DNA of 64,000 nt from Streptomyces katrae. Its GTDB lineage: Bacteria > Actinomycetota > Actinomycetes > Streptomycetales > Streptomycetaceae. Below the pieces are notes generated by a model. The model was not told the origin of the DNA. It saw only the letters and a program-made list of their open reading frames with translations, and ran no database searches. Below, piece by piece: positions 7,362 through 16,005 of the stretch (within the stretch, counting starts at the first letter, position 1; each line of letters starts with the position of its first letter). Position numbers and translations under genes: made by a program. The DNA is taken from assembly GCF_002028425.1 (NCBI RefSeq), contig NZ_CP020042.1, positions 6,981,560-7,045,559 on the forward strand, in the 5' to 3' direction.

Positions 7362-9263
7362 TCAGCCCGTCGCGGCCGTGCCCCGCGTCGCGAACTGGGT
7401 GCGGTACAGCTCCTCGTAGCGCCCGCCCGACGCCAGCAGCTCGGCGTGGGTGCCGCGTTCCACGATGCGGCCCTCCTCCACCACCAGGATCAGATCGGCG
7501 GCCTGCACGGTGGACAGCCGGTGCGCGATCACCACCGCCGTCCGCCCCGCCAGCGCCTCGGCCAGCGCCTCCTGGACGGCCGCCTCGGAGGTGGAGTCCA
7601 GATGGGCGGTGGCCTCGTCCAGGATCACCACCCGCTGCCGGGCCAGCAGCAGCCGGGCGATGGTCAGCCGCTGCCGCTCCCCGCCCGACAGCCGGTAGCC
7701 GCGCTCGCCGACCACGGTGTCCAGGCCGTCCGGGAGGGAGGCGACCAGGCCGTCGAGGCGCGAGCGGCGCAGGGCCTCCCACAGGTCCTCCTCGGCCGCA
7801 CCGGGCCGGGCCAGCAGCAGGTTGGCCCGTACCGACTCGTGGAACAGGTGCCCGTCCTGGGTGACCATGCCCAGGGTGTCGCGGATCGAGTCCGCCGTGA
7901 GGTCGCGCACGTCGATCCCGCCCAGGCGCACCGCGCCCGCGTCGGCGTCGTAGAGGCGGGGGAGCAGCTGGGCGATGGTGGACTTGCCGGCGCCGGAGGA
8001 GCCGACCAGGGCGATCATCTGGCCGGGTTCGGCACGGAAGGACACCTCGTGCAGCACCTGCGTGCCGCCGCGGGCGTCGAGGACGGCCACCTCCTCCAGG
8101 GAGGCCAGCGAGACCTTGTCGGGGGAGGGGTAGCCGAAGGAGACCCGGTCGAACTCCACCGCCACGGGGCCCTCGGGCACCCGGCGGGCGTCCGGCTTCT
8201 CGGCGATCAGCGGCTTCAGGTCCAGGATCTCGAAGACCCGCTCGAAGCTGACCATCGCGCTCATCACCTCGACGCGGGCCCCGGCCAGCGCGGTCAGCGG
8301 GGCGTACAGCCGGGTCAGGAGCAGGGCCAGGGCGACGACCGAGCCCGCCTCCAGGCCGCCGCGCAGGGCGTAGTAGCCGCCCAGGCCGTAGACCAGGGCC
8401 AGGGCCAGCGCCGAGACCAGGGTGAGGGCCGTGATGAACGCCGACTGGGCCATCGCCGTACGGATGCCGATGTCCCGGACCCGGGCCGCGCGGGCCGCGA
8501 ACTCGGCCGACTCGTCGGCGGGCCGCCCGAACAGCTTGACGAGGGTGGCGCCGGGCGCGGAGAACCGTTCCGTCATCTGCGTGCCCATCGCCGCGTTCAG
8601 CGCCGAGGCCTCCCGCTGCATCCCGGCCATCCGGGTGCCCATCCGGCGGGCCGGCAGGACGAACACCGGCAGCAGCGCCAGTGCCAGCAGGGTGATCTGC
8701 CACGAGATGCTCAGCATCACCCCCAGGGTCAGCAGCAGGGTCACCACGTTGGACACCACCCCGGACAGGGTGTTGCTGAACGCCCGCTGGGCACCGATCA
8801 CGTCGTTGTTGAGCCGGCTGACCAGGGCGCCCGTCCGGGTCCGGGTGAAGAAGGCCACCGGCATCCGCTGGACGTGGTCGAAGACCGCCCGGCGCAGGTC
8901 GAGGATCAGGCCCTCCCCGAGCGTCGCGGAGAGCTTGCGGGTCAGCAGGCCCAGCCCCGCCTCGGCCACCGCGATCACCGCGATCAGCAGCGCGAGCCGG
9001 GTCACCTCCCCGGTGTCGCCGTCGCCGCCCGCCTTCGCCCCCTGGACGATCGCGTCCACGATCCGGCTGGCCAGCAGCGGGGTGGCCACCGCCAGCAGCG
9101 CGCCCACCACGCTGAGCAGCAGGAAGAAGGTCAGCCCGCGCCGGTGCGGGCGGGCGAAGGCGGCGATCCTGCGCAGGCTCGCCGGGGAGAACGGGGGCCG
9201 GTCGCCCTGCTGGGCGTTGATCGCGCTGTGCAGCGAATGCCAGGCGGTGACTTCCATGTCCAT
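7362..9263 (-). CDS. ABC transporter, fused permease/ATPase exporter
   Basis: A 633-residue half-transporter of the type I exporter fold. A six-helix membrane domain (about residues 40-330) is followed by an ATPase domain. The ATPase has Walker A VGSSGAGKST, signature LSGGERQR, Walker B VVILDEATAHLD and switch IAHRLST. It would act as a homodimer in the membrane; the substrate is unknown, with lipid or drug export usual for the family. The ATG at 9263 is supported by a MerR-type promoter whose predicted transcription start falls on or within a base of it, giving a leaderless mRNA. MEVTAW at 9257 is an alternative start. It is divergent from the adenylation-like gene. Confidence 0.9.
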   Translation of the reverse strand: MDMEVTAWHSLHSAINAQQGDRPPFSPASLRRIAAFARPHRRGLTFFLLLSVVGALLAVATPLLASRIVDAIVQGAKAGGDGDTGEVTRLALLIAVIAVAEAGLGLLTRKLSATLGEGLILDLRRAVFDHVQRMPVAFFTRTRTGALVSRLNNDVIGAQRAFSNTLSGVVSNVVTLLLTLGVMLSISWQITLLALALLPVFVLPARRMGTRMAGMQREASALNAAMGTQMTERFSAPGATLVKLFGRPADESAEFAARAARVRDIGIRTAMAQSAFITALTLVSALALALVYGLGGYYALRGGLEAGSVVALALLLTRLYAPLTALAGARVEVMSAMVSFERVFEILDLKPLIAEKPDARRVPEGPVAVEFDRVSFGYPSPDKVSLASLEEVAVLDARGGTQVLHEVSFRAEPGQMIALVGSSGAGKSTIAQLLPRLYDADAGAVRLGGIDVRDLTADSIRDTLGMVTQDGHLFHESVRANLLLARPGAAEEDLWEALRRSRLDGLVASLPDGLDTVVGERGYRLSGGERQRLTIARLLLARQRVVILDEATAHLDSTSEAAVQEALAEALAGRTAVVIAHRLSTVQAADLILVVEEGRIVERGTHAELLASGGRYEELYRTQFATRGTAATG

Positions 9264-9270
9264 GACCCCC

Positions 9271-9301
9271 ACGGTAGAACCTCGACCAAACTTCAGGTCA
9301 A
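9271..9301 (-). promoter_or_regulatory. MerR-type promoter with 19-bp spacer for ABC exporter gene
   Basis: On the minus strand the -35 TTGACC (9296-9301) and -10 TACCGT (9271-9276) are separated by 19 bp, the overlong spacing of MerR-family promoters. The spacer holds an imperfect dyad, ACCTGAA with TCGAGGT, straddling the expected operator centre. The predicted transcription start is at or next to A of the ATG at 9263. No MerR gene is in the window, so the activator must be encoded elsewhere. Confidence 0.6.
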
Positions 9302-9412
9302 GGGACCGGCGCAGGACCACCCGCCGGGGTCCGCCCCCGGTCAACTCCCGCTGACGGGAGGGATTTCCGGGAACGCCCGGCACGCCGCGGGCCCGGTGGC
9401 ATCATCGGGGGA

Positions 9413-11413
9413 ATGACGCAGGCATCGTCCTCCGCCGGCCCCGGCCGGCCCGCCGCCGACACCGTCCTGGAGCGCTTCGAGCAGTGGGCCCGCGACACCC
9501 CCGGGGCCCCCGCCGTCATCACACCGGGCGGTCCCCTCTCCTACGCCGGACTCGACACGGCCGCCAACCGGCTCGCCCACCACCTCCTCGCCCGGCGACT
9601 GCCCGGCGGCGCCCGCATCGCCATCGCCCCCACCCGCCGCGAGGAGACCGTCCTCGCCCTCCTGGCCTCCCTCAAGGCGGGCGCCGCCTACGCCCTGGTC
9701 GACCCCGCCGACACCCGCACCGCGCGCGACCAGCTCCTCGCCCTGGCGCCCGACCTGCTGCTCACCGACGCCGCGGGCGCGGCCCGCCTGGACCTGGGCA
9801 AGGGCTTGCCGGCCCTCCTCGCGGACGCGGAGGCCGAGGCGATCGCGGCCGGGCCGGGCCACCCTCCGGCCCGCGCCGCGCAGCCCGCCCCGGCGGCAAT
9901 CCTGTTCACCGCGACCGCCGTGCCCCGCCCCGTCCCCGTCGGCCACGCCCTGCTCCTCGCCGCCCACGAGGCCTGGGCCCAGCTCGCCCGCCTGACCCCC
10001 GAGGACCGCCACCTGTTCACCGGCGGCCCGGACCTCACGGCCTTCGCCGCCGGCTGGACCCGCGCCCTGTGCGCCGGAGGCGCCCTCGTCCTGCCCCAGG
10101 GCCCGGCCTGGACGCCCGCCGAGATACCGGAAGCCGTCTCGGAGTACGAGGTCAGCGCACTGCACACCGACCCCGGGGGTGCCCTGCGCCTCCTCGACCG
10201 CAGCCTCGACCCGGCCGGCGCCGCCCGCCGGGGCCGGCGCGAACCCGCGCCGCGGCTGTCGGCCCTGCGTCTGCTCACCGTCACCGGCGACCGGCTCTAC
10301 CTCGACCAGCAGACCGCCCTCCAGGACCGGCTCCGCCCGGGCGCCCGCGTCCTCGGCGTCTACGGCCCCACCGAGGCGGCCGGCGCCGGCACCTGGTTCG
10401 AACTGCCGCAGCTGCCCCGCCTCCTGGACGAACCCGAACGGCTCTCCCTGCTGGGCACCCCGTTCCCCGGCAGCCGCGTCGAACTGCGGGCCGGGGAGCT
10501 GCTCCTGACTCCGCCGGGCGGCGGCGAGGCCCTGGCCACCGGGGACCTGGCCGTGCTCCGCCCGGACGGGCTGCTGGAGTTCGCCGGACGCCTGCGCGAC
10601 CGGATCACCCTCGCCGACGGCAGCCCCCTCGACCCGCATCCGGCCGAGTCCGCCCTGCGCACCCACCCCGGCGTCGGCGCCGCCGTCCTGACCCCCGTCG
10701 GCAGTCGCGGCAACACCCGGCTCGTCGCGTACGTCGCCCCGCCCCCCGACGGCTCCGGCCGGGACGGCAACGGCGCCCCCGTGGACGCCGACGGGCTCCG
10801 CGAACACCTCGCGGGCCGGGTGCCGTCCGCCGCGATCCCGGTCCGCGTCGTGCGTCTGCCCACCCTGCCCCGCACCCGGGCGGGCCAGGAGGACCGGGCG
10901 GCGGTCCCGCAGCCCCCGCAGCCGGGGGCCCGGCCCGTGGGCGGCGGCAAGTACGGGGCGTCGGCGGGCGGGGAGCTGCCCGGCTGCTTCGGCTTCGGCT
11001 GCGCGGCGGTGCCGCTGACCGTGGTCGCCCTGTTCGCCACCGACCTGATCTGGCCCGGCTCCACCGACCTCACCGGGGTGCCCGGCCCGTGGTCGTTCCT
11101 TTTCTCCGTCCTGTACCTCTTCGAGTGCTCGGCCTTCGCCGCGGGCCTGCTGTTCCTGTTCGCGGGCCGCCGGCGGATGTCGCGCCCGGGACCGGGCCGG
11201 CGCCTGACGGCCGCCGCCCACCTGGCCGTGGCCTACCTGCTGCTGGCCTGGTGGCCGCAGGACAACCTCTACCGGCTCGCGGCCAAGCACGACTGGCCGC
11301 GGCAGGCCGCCCTCGTCTACTCCTTCAACATCCCGCTGATGATCGCCGCTCTGATCGTGGCCGTCTACCTCACCCGTCGGCCCGCCGCCCCGCCTTCCGG
11401 CTCCGACGGCTGA
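9413..11413 (+). CDS. Degenerate adenylation (AMP-binding) domain fused to C-terminal membrane domain
   Basis: A 666-residue protein. Residues 1 to about 500 follow the NRPS adenylation-domain plan: opening LERFEQWARDTPGAPAV, A5 VYGPTE, A7 ATGDLAV and A8 FAGRLRDRI. Key ATP-handling parts are lost. The A3 loop (normally TSGTTGxPKG) reads FTATAVPRPVPVG, and the A10 lysine of NGKxDR is Gln (TRAGQEDRA). It is therefore probably unable to adenylate. After a linker come about four transmembrane helices, at about residues 525-545, 560-585, 605-620 and 630-655. No carrier or thioesterase domain follows. GGGGGA precedes the ATG. The end overlaps the convergent ligase gene by 49 bp. Confidence 0.8.
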   Translation: MTQASSSAGPGRPAADTVLERFEQWARDTPGAPAVITPGGPLSYAGLDTAANRLAHHLLARRLPGGARIAIAPTRREETVLALLASLKAGAAYALVDPADTRTARDQLLALAPDLLLTDAAGAARLDLGKGLPALLADAEAEAIAAGPGHPPARAAQPAPAAILFTATAVPRPVPVGHALLLAAHEAWAQLARLTPEDRHLFTGGPDLTAFAAGWTRALCAGGALVLPQGPAWTPAEIPEAVSEYEVSALHTDPGGALRLLDRSLDPAGAARRGRREPAPRLSALRLLTVTGDRLYLDQQTALQDRLRPGARVLGVYGPTEAAGAGTWFELPQLPRLLDEPERLSLLGTPFPGSRVELRAGELLLTPPGGGEALATGDLAVLRPDGLLEFAGRLRDRITLADGSPLDPHPAESALRTHPGVGAAVLTPVGSRGNTRLVAYVAPPPDGSGRDGNGAPVDADGLREHLAGRVPSAAIPVRVVRLPTLPRTRAGQEDRAAVPQPPQPGARPVGGGKYGASAGGELPGCFGFGCAAVPLTVVALFATDLIWPGSTDLTGVPGPWSFLFSVLYLFECSAFAAGLLFLFAGRRRMSRPGPGRRLTAAAHLAVAYLLLAWWPQDNLYRLAAKHDWPRQAALVYSFNIPLMIAALIVAVYLTRRPAAPPSGSDG

Positions 11414-13224
11414 CCCCGCTCCCCGGCGGCGAAGTCCTCGCCCACCGCCCGGGCCCGCTCCCGGACCAGCGCCCCGGCCGCGTCCAGCACCTCCCGGCTG
11501 TGCGCAGCCACCAGCACGCCCAGCCACGGCGCCGGGTCGAACGCCCCCGTCGGGATCGCCGGCACGAACACGGCCCCGAGAGCGGCGCAGTCCCGCGCCA
11601 GGGCGCCGCACACCTCCTCCAGCTGGGCCTCCGGCAGCCGGGCGCCCAGCTCCACCCGGTCCGCGATCCGCACCAGGTGCCCCGCACCGCGCAGCGCGTC
11701 GAGCCGGGCAGCCACCATGAACGCCACCGACGGGCCGGTGAGCCGCAGGTTCGCCTCGGTCGGCGCGAGCCGCCCCGCCGTGTCCACCACGAAGTCCACG
11801 TCGAACCAGCCCCGGTGGCCGGCCGCGGCCAGCTCCCGGCCCACCGCCGCCCCGAACCCCAGCAGCGGCCCCTCCAGGTGCGCGGGCACCACCCCCGGGC
11901 CCACCGTGGCACCGCGGTAGCCCCCGCCGGCCACGTCCATCAGCGCCGCCCCGACCCGGTGCGGGTGGCCCTCGCCGTCCACGAACCCGTCGTAGGTCAG
12001 ATCCCGTGGTGCGTCCGCGTCCGCGTCCGCGCCCGCGTCCGCCGGGCCGTGCACGTACTCCTCCACCAGCAGCGGGCCGCGCGGCAGCCGCCCCCGCAGC
12101 GCCCGGGCCCCGCCGGCCGCCCGGAGCAGCCCGGGCGTCACCAGGGTGGTGCCCGAACCCCCCACACCGTGCTCCGATTTGAGAACGGTGCTCTCGCCCG
12201 CCCGGGCCCGAGCCGCCGCCCGGCGCACCGCCGCCCGGCGCGATCCCGTCCGCCACTGCGCGGGCAGGGTGACCTCCGGATGGCCCCCGTCCGCCAGGAT
12301 CCGGGCGAACAGGGCGTGGGCCGCGGACTTCGACTCGTACCGCAGCGCGTCCGGCCGCCACGGCAGACCGGCGAGCCGCGCGTACGGCTCCGTCAGCCCC
12401 CACGGTACGAGCGGCAGCCCGGCTCCCCTGACCCGCCCGGCCAGCGCCGGCCGGGCCAGCACCGCCTCCGACAGGCCCGGGCCCGGCCCGGCCAGAGCGT
12501 CGTACACCTCCACCTCCGGCCCCCAGCCCAGTGCGCGCCCGACCGCACCGGCCCACCAGCGGGGCACCGGCCGCGGCAGGACCAGCGCGGCCGGACGGGG
12601 GCTGTAGAAGGCGGCCAGGCAGGAGTAGTCGTGCGCGGCCCGCTGTCCGCGGCCGAGGGAGGCGTCGGCGAACTGGGCATTGAACTCGGCGACGTTGCCC
12701 ACGTGCACCGCCGCGCCCCCGCCCGTCCAGGCCCGCGCCCACCGCGCGAGCGGGGCGGGCGCCACCGTGAACCGGACCAGCCCCGGCGGTGAGCCCGCCG
12801 CCGGGACCGCGCCCATCGCCCGGTAGAAGCCCGCCGCATGGGGGTCGGCGTCGATCAGCAGCCGCCGCGACCCCAGCGCGGCGGCCCGCCGCACGGCGTC
12901 CAGGTACAGCAGCCGCCCCACACCCCGGCCGATCACGGACGGCTCCACGAACAGCAGCCCCAGCCGCGCCGTCCGGGGCCCGTCACCGGCCTCGCCCCCC
13001 GCGCCCGCGTCGACGTCCTCGAGGGAGGCGACGCCCAGCAGTTCCCCGCGTGCGCTCTCGGCCACCACGATCCGCCGGACCGTGAGCTCCTCCTCCCCGA
13101 CCCGCAGTTCCTGCGCGCACGCCGCGAGGAACCGCGCGCCGTAGCCCCAGTGCGCCTTGGACCGCCTGATCAGCGCGGTCAGCGCCGCCGCCTCTCCGGG
13201 CCGCGCGGGCCTGACCTTTGCCAT
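11365..13224 (-). CDS. GNAT acetyltransferase / ATP-grasp ligase fusion
   Basis: A 619-residue two-domain enzyme. The N-terminal GNAT domain (about residues 1-165) has the acetyl-CoA loop IGRGVGRLL and the RLLIDAD strand. The C-terminal half (about 290-560) is an ATP-grasp carboxylate-amine ligase. It has an ATP-binding lysine and glycine loop (LKSEHGVGGSGTTLV), the hinge LLVEEYV, and metal ligands in FDVDFVVD and PTEANLRLTG. The fusion should form an amide or peptide bond and acylate the same substrate, which is unknown. The ATG at 13224 is preceded by GGGAGG and AGGAG. A short Asp-Ala repeat lies near 12020. A DUF350 gene is divergent 107 bp away; DUF350 proteins are known to associate with ATP-grasp amidoligases. 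Confidence 0.85.
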   Translation of the reverse strand: MAKVRPARPGEAAALTALIRRSKAHWGYGARFLAACAQELRVGEEELTVRRIVVAESARGELLGVASLEDVDAGAGGEAGDGPRTARLGLLFVEPSVIGRGVGRLLYLDAVRRAAALGSRRLLIDADPHAAGFYRAMGAVPAAGSPPGLVRFTVAPAPLARWARAWTGGGAAVHVGNVAEFNAQFADASLGRGQRAAHDYSCLAAFYSPRPAALVLPRPVPRWWAGAVGRALGWGPEVEVYDALAGPGPGLSEAVLARPALAGRVRGAGLPLVPWGLTEPYARLAGLPWRPDALRYESKSAAHALFARILADGGHPEVTLPAQWRTGSRRAAVRRAAARARAGESTVLKSEHGVGGSGTTLVTPGLLRAAGGARALRGRLPRGPLLVEEYVHGPADAGADADADAPRDLTYDGFVDGEGHPHRVGAALMDVAGGGYRGATVGPGVVPAHLEGPLLGFGAAVGRELAAAGHRGWFDVDFVVDTAGRLAPTEANLRLTGPSVAFMVAARLDALRGAGHLVRIADRVELGARLPEAQLEEVCGALARDCAALGAVFVPAIPTGAFDPAPWLGVLVAAHSREVLDAAGALVRERARAVGEDFAAGERGQPSEPEGGAAGRRVR

Positions 13225-13331
13225 CTCCTGACCTCCCCATGGTCCGGGGCTGGGCCGTGCGATAGATTCGGCCTCCCCTCGGCTCGTCCTTGGCACATCC
13301 TTGTCCACCCCCGCGTCAGACAGGCTTCTCC

Positions 13332-13754
13332 ATGAGCGACATCGTCAACGGACTCGGCCGTACGACCGCCTACGGCGCCCTCGGACTGGTCCTGCTGATC
13401 CTCGGTATCGTGCTGGTGGACGTGCTGACCCCCGGGAAGCTCCCCAGGCAGATCTGGGAGGAGCGCAACCGCAACGCGGCCCTGCTGCTCAGCTCCGCGC
13501 TCCTGGGCATCGGCGGCATCGTCTTCACCTCGATCTGGACGACGTACGAGGACTTCGGCAAGGGCCTGCTGTCCACGGCGGCCTTCGGCCTGCTCGGCCT
13601 GGTCCTGATGGCCGTGGCCTTCCTGGTGCTGGACCTGGTGACCCCGGGCAAGCTCGGCGCCATCGTGGTCGACCCCGAGCCGCACCCGGCCGTCTGGGTC
13701 ACCGCCTGCTGCAACCTCGCCGTCGCCGCGATCGTGGCCGCCTCCATCGCCTGA
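13332..13754 (+). CDS. DUF350 membrane protein
   Basis: A 140-residue polytopic membrane protein of the DUF350 family (YjfL-like), with four hydrophobic segments. It is internally duplicated: VDVLTPGKL near residues 29-37 and LDLVTPGKL near 100-108 are equivalent D-x-x-TPGKL loops, each after a helix. Published genome-context work on amidoligases links DUF350 to ATP-grasp and glutathionylspermidine-synthase-like enzymes. Here it is divergent from the GNAT/ATP-grasp fusion, so a shared control region is likely. A good terminator follows at 13787. Biochemical function unknown. Confidence 0.85.
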   Translation: MSDIVNGLGRTTAYGALGLVLLILGIVLVDVLTPGKLPRQIWEERNRNAALLLSSALLGIGGIVFTSIWTTYEDFGKGLLSTAAFGLLGLVLMAVAFLVLDLVTPGKLGAIVVDPEPHPAVWVTACCNLAVAAIVAASIA

Positions 13755-13786
13755 CCCCCGGCGGCGGCCGCCGCGTTCACACGACG

Positions 13787-13822
13787 AGAGAGCGCCGCTC
13801 CCCACCGGGAACGGCGCTCTCT
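13787..13822 (+). terminator. Rho-independent-type hairpin after DUF350 gene
   Basis: Perfect 11-bp arms AGAGAGCGCCG (13787-13797) and its complement (13812-13822), with a 14-base loop that can add a nested CCC/GGG pairing. It lies 33 bp after the DUF350 stop and before the convergent acyltransferase end, so it may serve both. Confidence 0.8.
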
Positions 13823-13867
13823 TCGCGTACGGGTGCTCCGCGACGACCACCCCCGGGACCCGGCCGG

Positions 13868-15091
13868 CTACGCCAGCCCCAACGCGAACACCCCGAACCC
13901 CGCCGCCAGCACCCCCGCCACGGCCGCCCGGGCCGCCGACCCCCGCCGTCCCGGCGCCGACGCCACCTCGAACCGGCGCGCATACCGGGCGATCCCCACC
14001 AGCAGCACCGCGAACACCGGCAGCCACACCATCCGCGCCGCGATCCACCCCGGACCGTCGGGCGCCGTCGTCAGCCCGGCCACCGGCCCGCCGGACAAGG
14101 AGGCCGGCACGGCCGCCGCCAGCATCGCCGTCTGGTGCCAGCACAGGATCGTCATCGCCGACAGGTTGACCACCACCACCGGCGCCCACAGCGCCGGCCG
14201 GGCCAGCAGCCGCGCCAGCCGGTCCCGCAGCAGGATCGCCGCCCCCGACTGCGCCGAGGCCAGCGCCAGGACCAGCAGCGACGGCGGATGCGAGTTGGTC
14301 CGCGCCGCACCCGGCACGCCCACCATCGAGGCCGGGTAGTGGAACACCGCCAGCAGCACCGCGAACAGCGCCGCCCCGCCCGCCAGCAGCAGCCACGCCC
14401 CGCGCCGGCCGATCCGCCGCTCACCCCACGAGACGCCCAGCTGATAGGCGAACAGCCAGCCCGGCAGCACGTTCAGCAGGGACAGCCAGGACGGCACCGA
14501 CCCGGCGAGCGGCCCGTAGCGCAGGAAGTCCACCACCGCCACCGACACCAGCAGCGGGGCCGCCGCCCAGCCGCCCAGCCGGCCCGCCGCCCGGACGCAG
14601 TACGGGGTCAGCGCCGTCACCACCGCGTACACCCCCACGAACCACAACGGCTGGACCACCAGGGTCGCCCCCGTCCGCAGCGTGGCCTCCGGAACCCCGG
14701 CCGCGTACAGCACCGGCGCGGCCAGCGCCCACACCGCCGTCACCCCCAGCACCGGCCGCCCCAGCCGCACCATCCGCCCCTTCAGCCAGGCCCGGGTCGA
14801 GCCCGGCCGACGGCGGAACGAGAGCACCGAGGCGTAACCGCCGACCAGGAAGAAGATGCCGAGCATCTGGAGCACCCAGCTCGCCGGGGCGAGGGCGCCG
14901 ACGGCCGACAGCGGGCTGGCGTTGTGCAGCCCGCCCTCCGGGTCCAGGGTGAAACCGCCGAGCAGCCAGTGCCCGGTCGGCACCGCCAGCAGCGCGAGCG
15001 CCCGCAGCCCGTCGACCGCCCGGTCCCGGTGGACCGGAGTCCGCCGGTCGATCCGCCCGGCGGCCCGCCGCAGGGCGGCCGGCGCGCTCAT
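13868..15091 (-). CDS. Acyltransferase 3 family membrane protein
   Basis: A 407-residue polytopic protein of the acyltransferase-3/OafA type, with about ten membrane helices. These enzymes transfer acetyl or other acyl groups to envelope glycans, antibiotics or lipids. The family pattern is present: VDGLRALALLAVPTGHW near the start with the catalytic-type His (residue 41), RRRPGSTRAWLKGRMVRLGRP, LWFVGVYAV, and a late LCWHQTAM. It stands alone between two terminator-like structures, so the context gives no substrate. The start ATG at 15091 gives a normal short cytoplasmic N-terminus. Confidence 0.85.
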   Translation of the reverse strand: MSAPAALRRAAGRIDRRTPVHRDRAVDGLRALALLAVPTGHWLLGGFTLDPEGGLHNASPLSAVGALAPASWVLQMLGIFFLVGGYASVLSFRRRPGSTRAWLKGRMVRLGRPVLGVTAVWALAAPVLYAAGVPEATLRTGATLVVQPLWFVGVYAVVTALTPYCVRAAGRLGGWAAAPLLVSVAVVDFLRYGPLAGSVPSWLSLLNVLPGWLFAYQLGVSWGERRIGRRGAWLLLAGGAALFAVLLAVFHYPASMVGVPGAARTNSHPPSLLVLALASAQSGAAILLRDRLARLLARPALWAPVVVVNLSAMTILCWHQTAMLAAAVPASLSGGPVAGLTTAPDGPGWIAARMVWLPVFAVLLVGIARYARRFEVASAPGRRGSAARAAVAGVLAAGFGVFALGLA

Positions 15092-15272
15092 CGGACCTCT
15101 CCCCGCGCGATCGCGGCCGGCCCGGCCGTGCCGGTCGTCCTCCCGAAGCGGCGCATGACCCGTCCCCTTTCTCCTCGTGACGGAGAGGAAGGTAGGAAGC
15201 AGGTACCCGGCCGCGCGTCGGACCGGGGAGCCAAGCGGTGCCTCATACCCCGGTAGGGGGTGGAGGAGTGCC

Positions 15273-15326
15273 AGGGCCTGTCTGACCGTTCCCGCCGGGG
15301 CCGGCGCGAACGGTCAGACAGGCCCT
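15273..15326. repeat. Long inverted repeat with AGGGCCTGTC ends, at response-regulator stop codon
   Basis: Perfect 19-bp arms (15273-15291 and 15308-15326) around a 16-base loop. The outer 10 bp, AGGGCCTGTC, match exactly the ends of the repeat at 41576-41638, while the inner stem differs. Read on the minus strand, the TAG stop of the response-regulator gene is the first T of flanking sequence plus the repeat's AG. It probably works as a terminator. Confidence 0.8.
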
Positions 15327-16005
15327 ACCCCGCGTCGCCGGGACGCACCAGCCCCGCCTCGTACGCGAAGATCACCGCCTGCGCCCGGTCGCGCAGGTCC
15401 AGCTTGCCCAGCACCCGCCCGATATGGGTCTTGACCGTCTGCTCCGCCAGGACCAGATGCGCGGCGATCTCCTGGTTCGACAGCCCCCGCGCGATCAGCT
15501 CCAGCACCTCCGTCTCGCGCGGGGTCAGACCGTTCAGCCGCAGCGCCGGATCCTTGCGCGGCGCCGGCCGCTGCCGCACGAAGTCCGCGATCAGCCGGCG
15601 CGTCACCGAGGGCGCCAGCAGCGCCTCGCCCGAGGCCACCACCCGGACGGCCGCGATCAGGTCGGCGGGCGGGGCGTCCTTCAGCAGGAACCCGGACGCG
15701 CCCGCGCGCAGCGCCTCGTACACGTAGTCGTCGATGTCGAAGGTGGTCAGCATCAGCACCTTCGGACGGTGCGTCACCCCCGGCGGCGGGTCCAGGACCT
15801 CCCGGGCCGCCGAGAGCCCGTCCAGCTCCGGCATCCGTACGTCCATCAGCACCACGTCCGGGTGCACGGTCCTCGCGAGCCGCACGCCCTCCCGGCCGTC
15901 GGCGGCCTCGCCCACGACGTCGATGTCGGCCTGCGCCGACAAGAGCGCGGCGAACCCCGCGCGCACCATGGCCTGGTCGTCGACGATGATCACTCGGATG
16001 GTCAA
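15325..16005 (-). CDS. Two-component response regulator, NarL/FixJ family
   Basis: A 226-residue regulator. The receiver domain (1-120) has the acidic pair DD at 9-10, the phospho-acceptor Asp near residue 55 (VLMDVRMPELDG), the TT switch in MLTTFD and the lysine in FLLKDA. A LuxR-type HTH follows at about 155-215 (LTPRETEVLELIARGLSNQEIA). It starts at TTG 16005, which overlaps the kinase stop (TTGA), so it is translationally coupled to its histidine kinase. The stop lies in a long inverted repeat. The target genes are unknown; the divergent AEC transporter gene lies beyond the kinase. Confidence 0.93.
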   Translation of the reverse strand: MTIRVIIVDDQAMVRAGFAALLSAQADIDVVGEAADGREGVRLARTVHPDVVLMDVRMPELDGLSAAREVLDPPPGVTHRPKVLMLTTFDIDDYVYEALRAGASGFLLKDAPPADLIAAVRVVASGEALLAPSVTRRLIADFVRQRPAPRKDPALRLNGLTPRETEVLELIARGLSNQEIAAHLVLAEQTVKTHIGRVLGKLDLRDRAQAVIFAYEAGLVRPGDAG

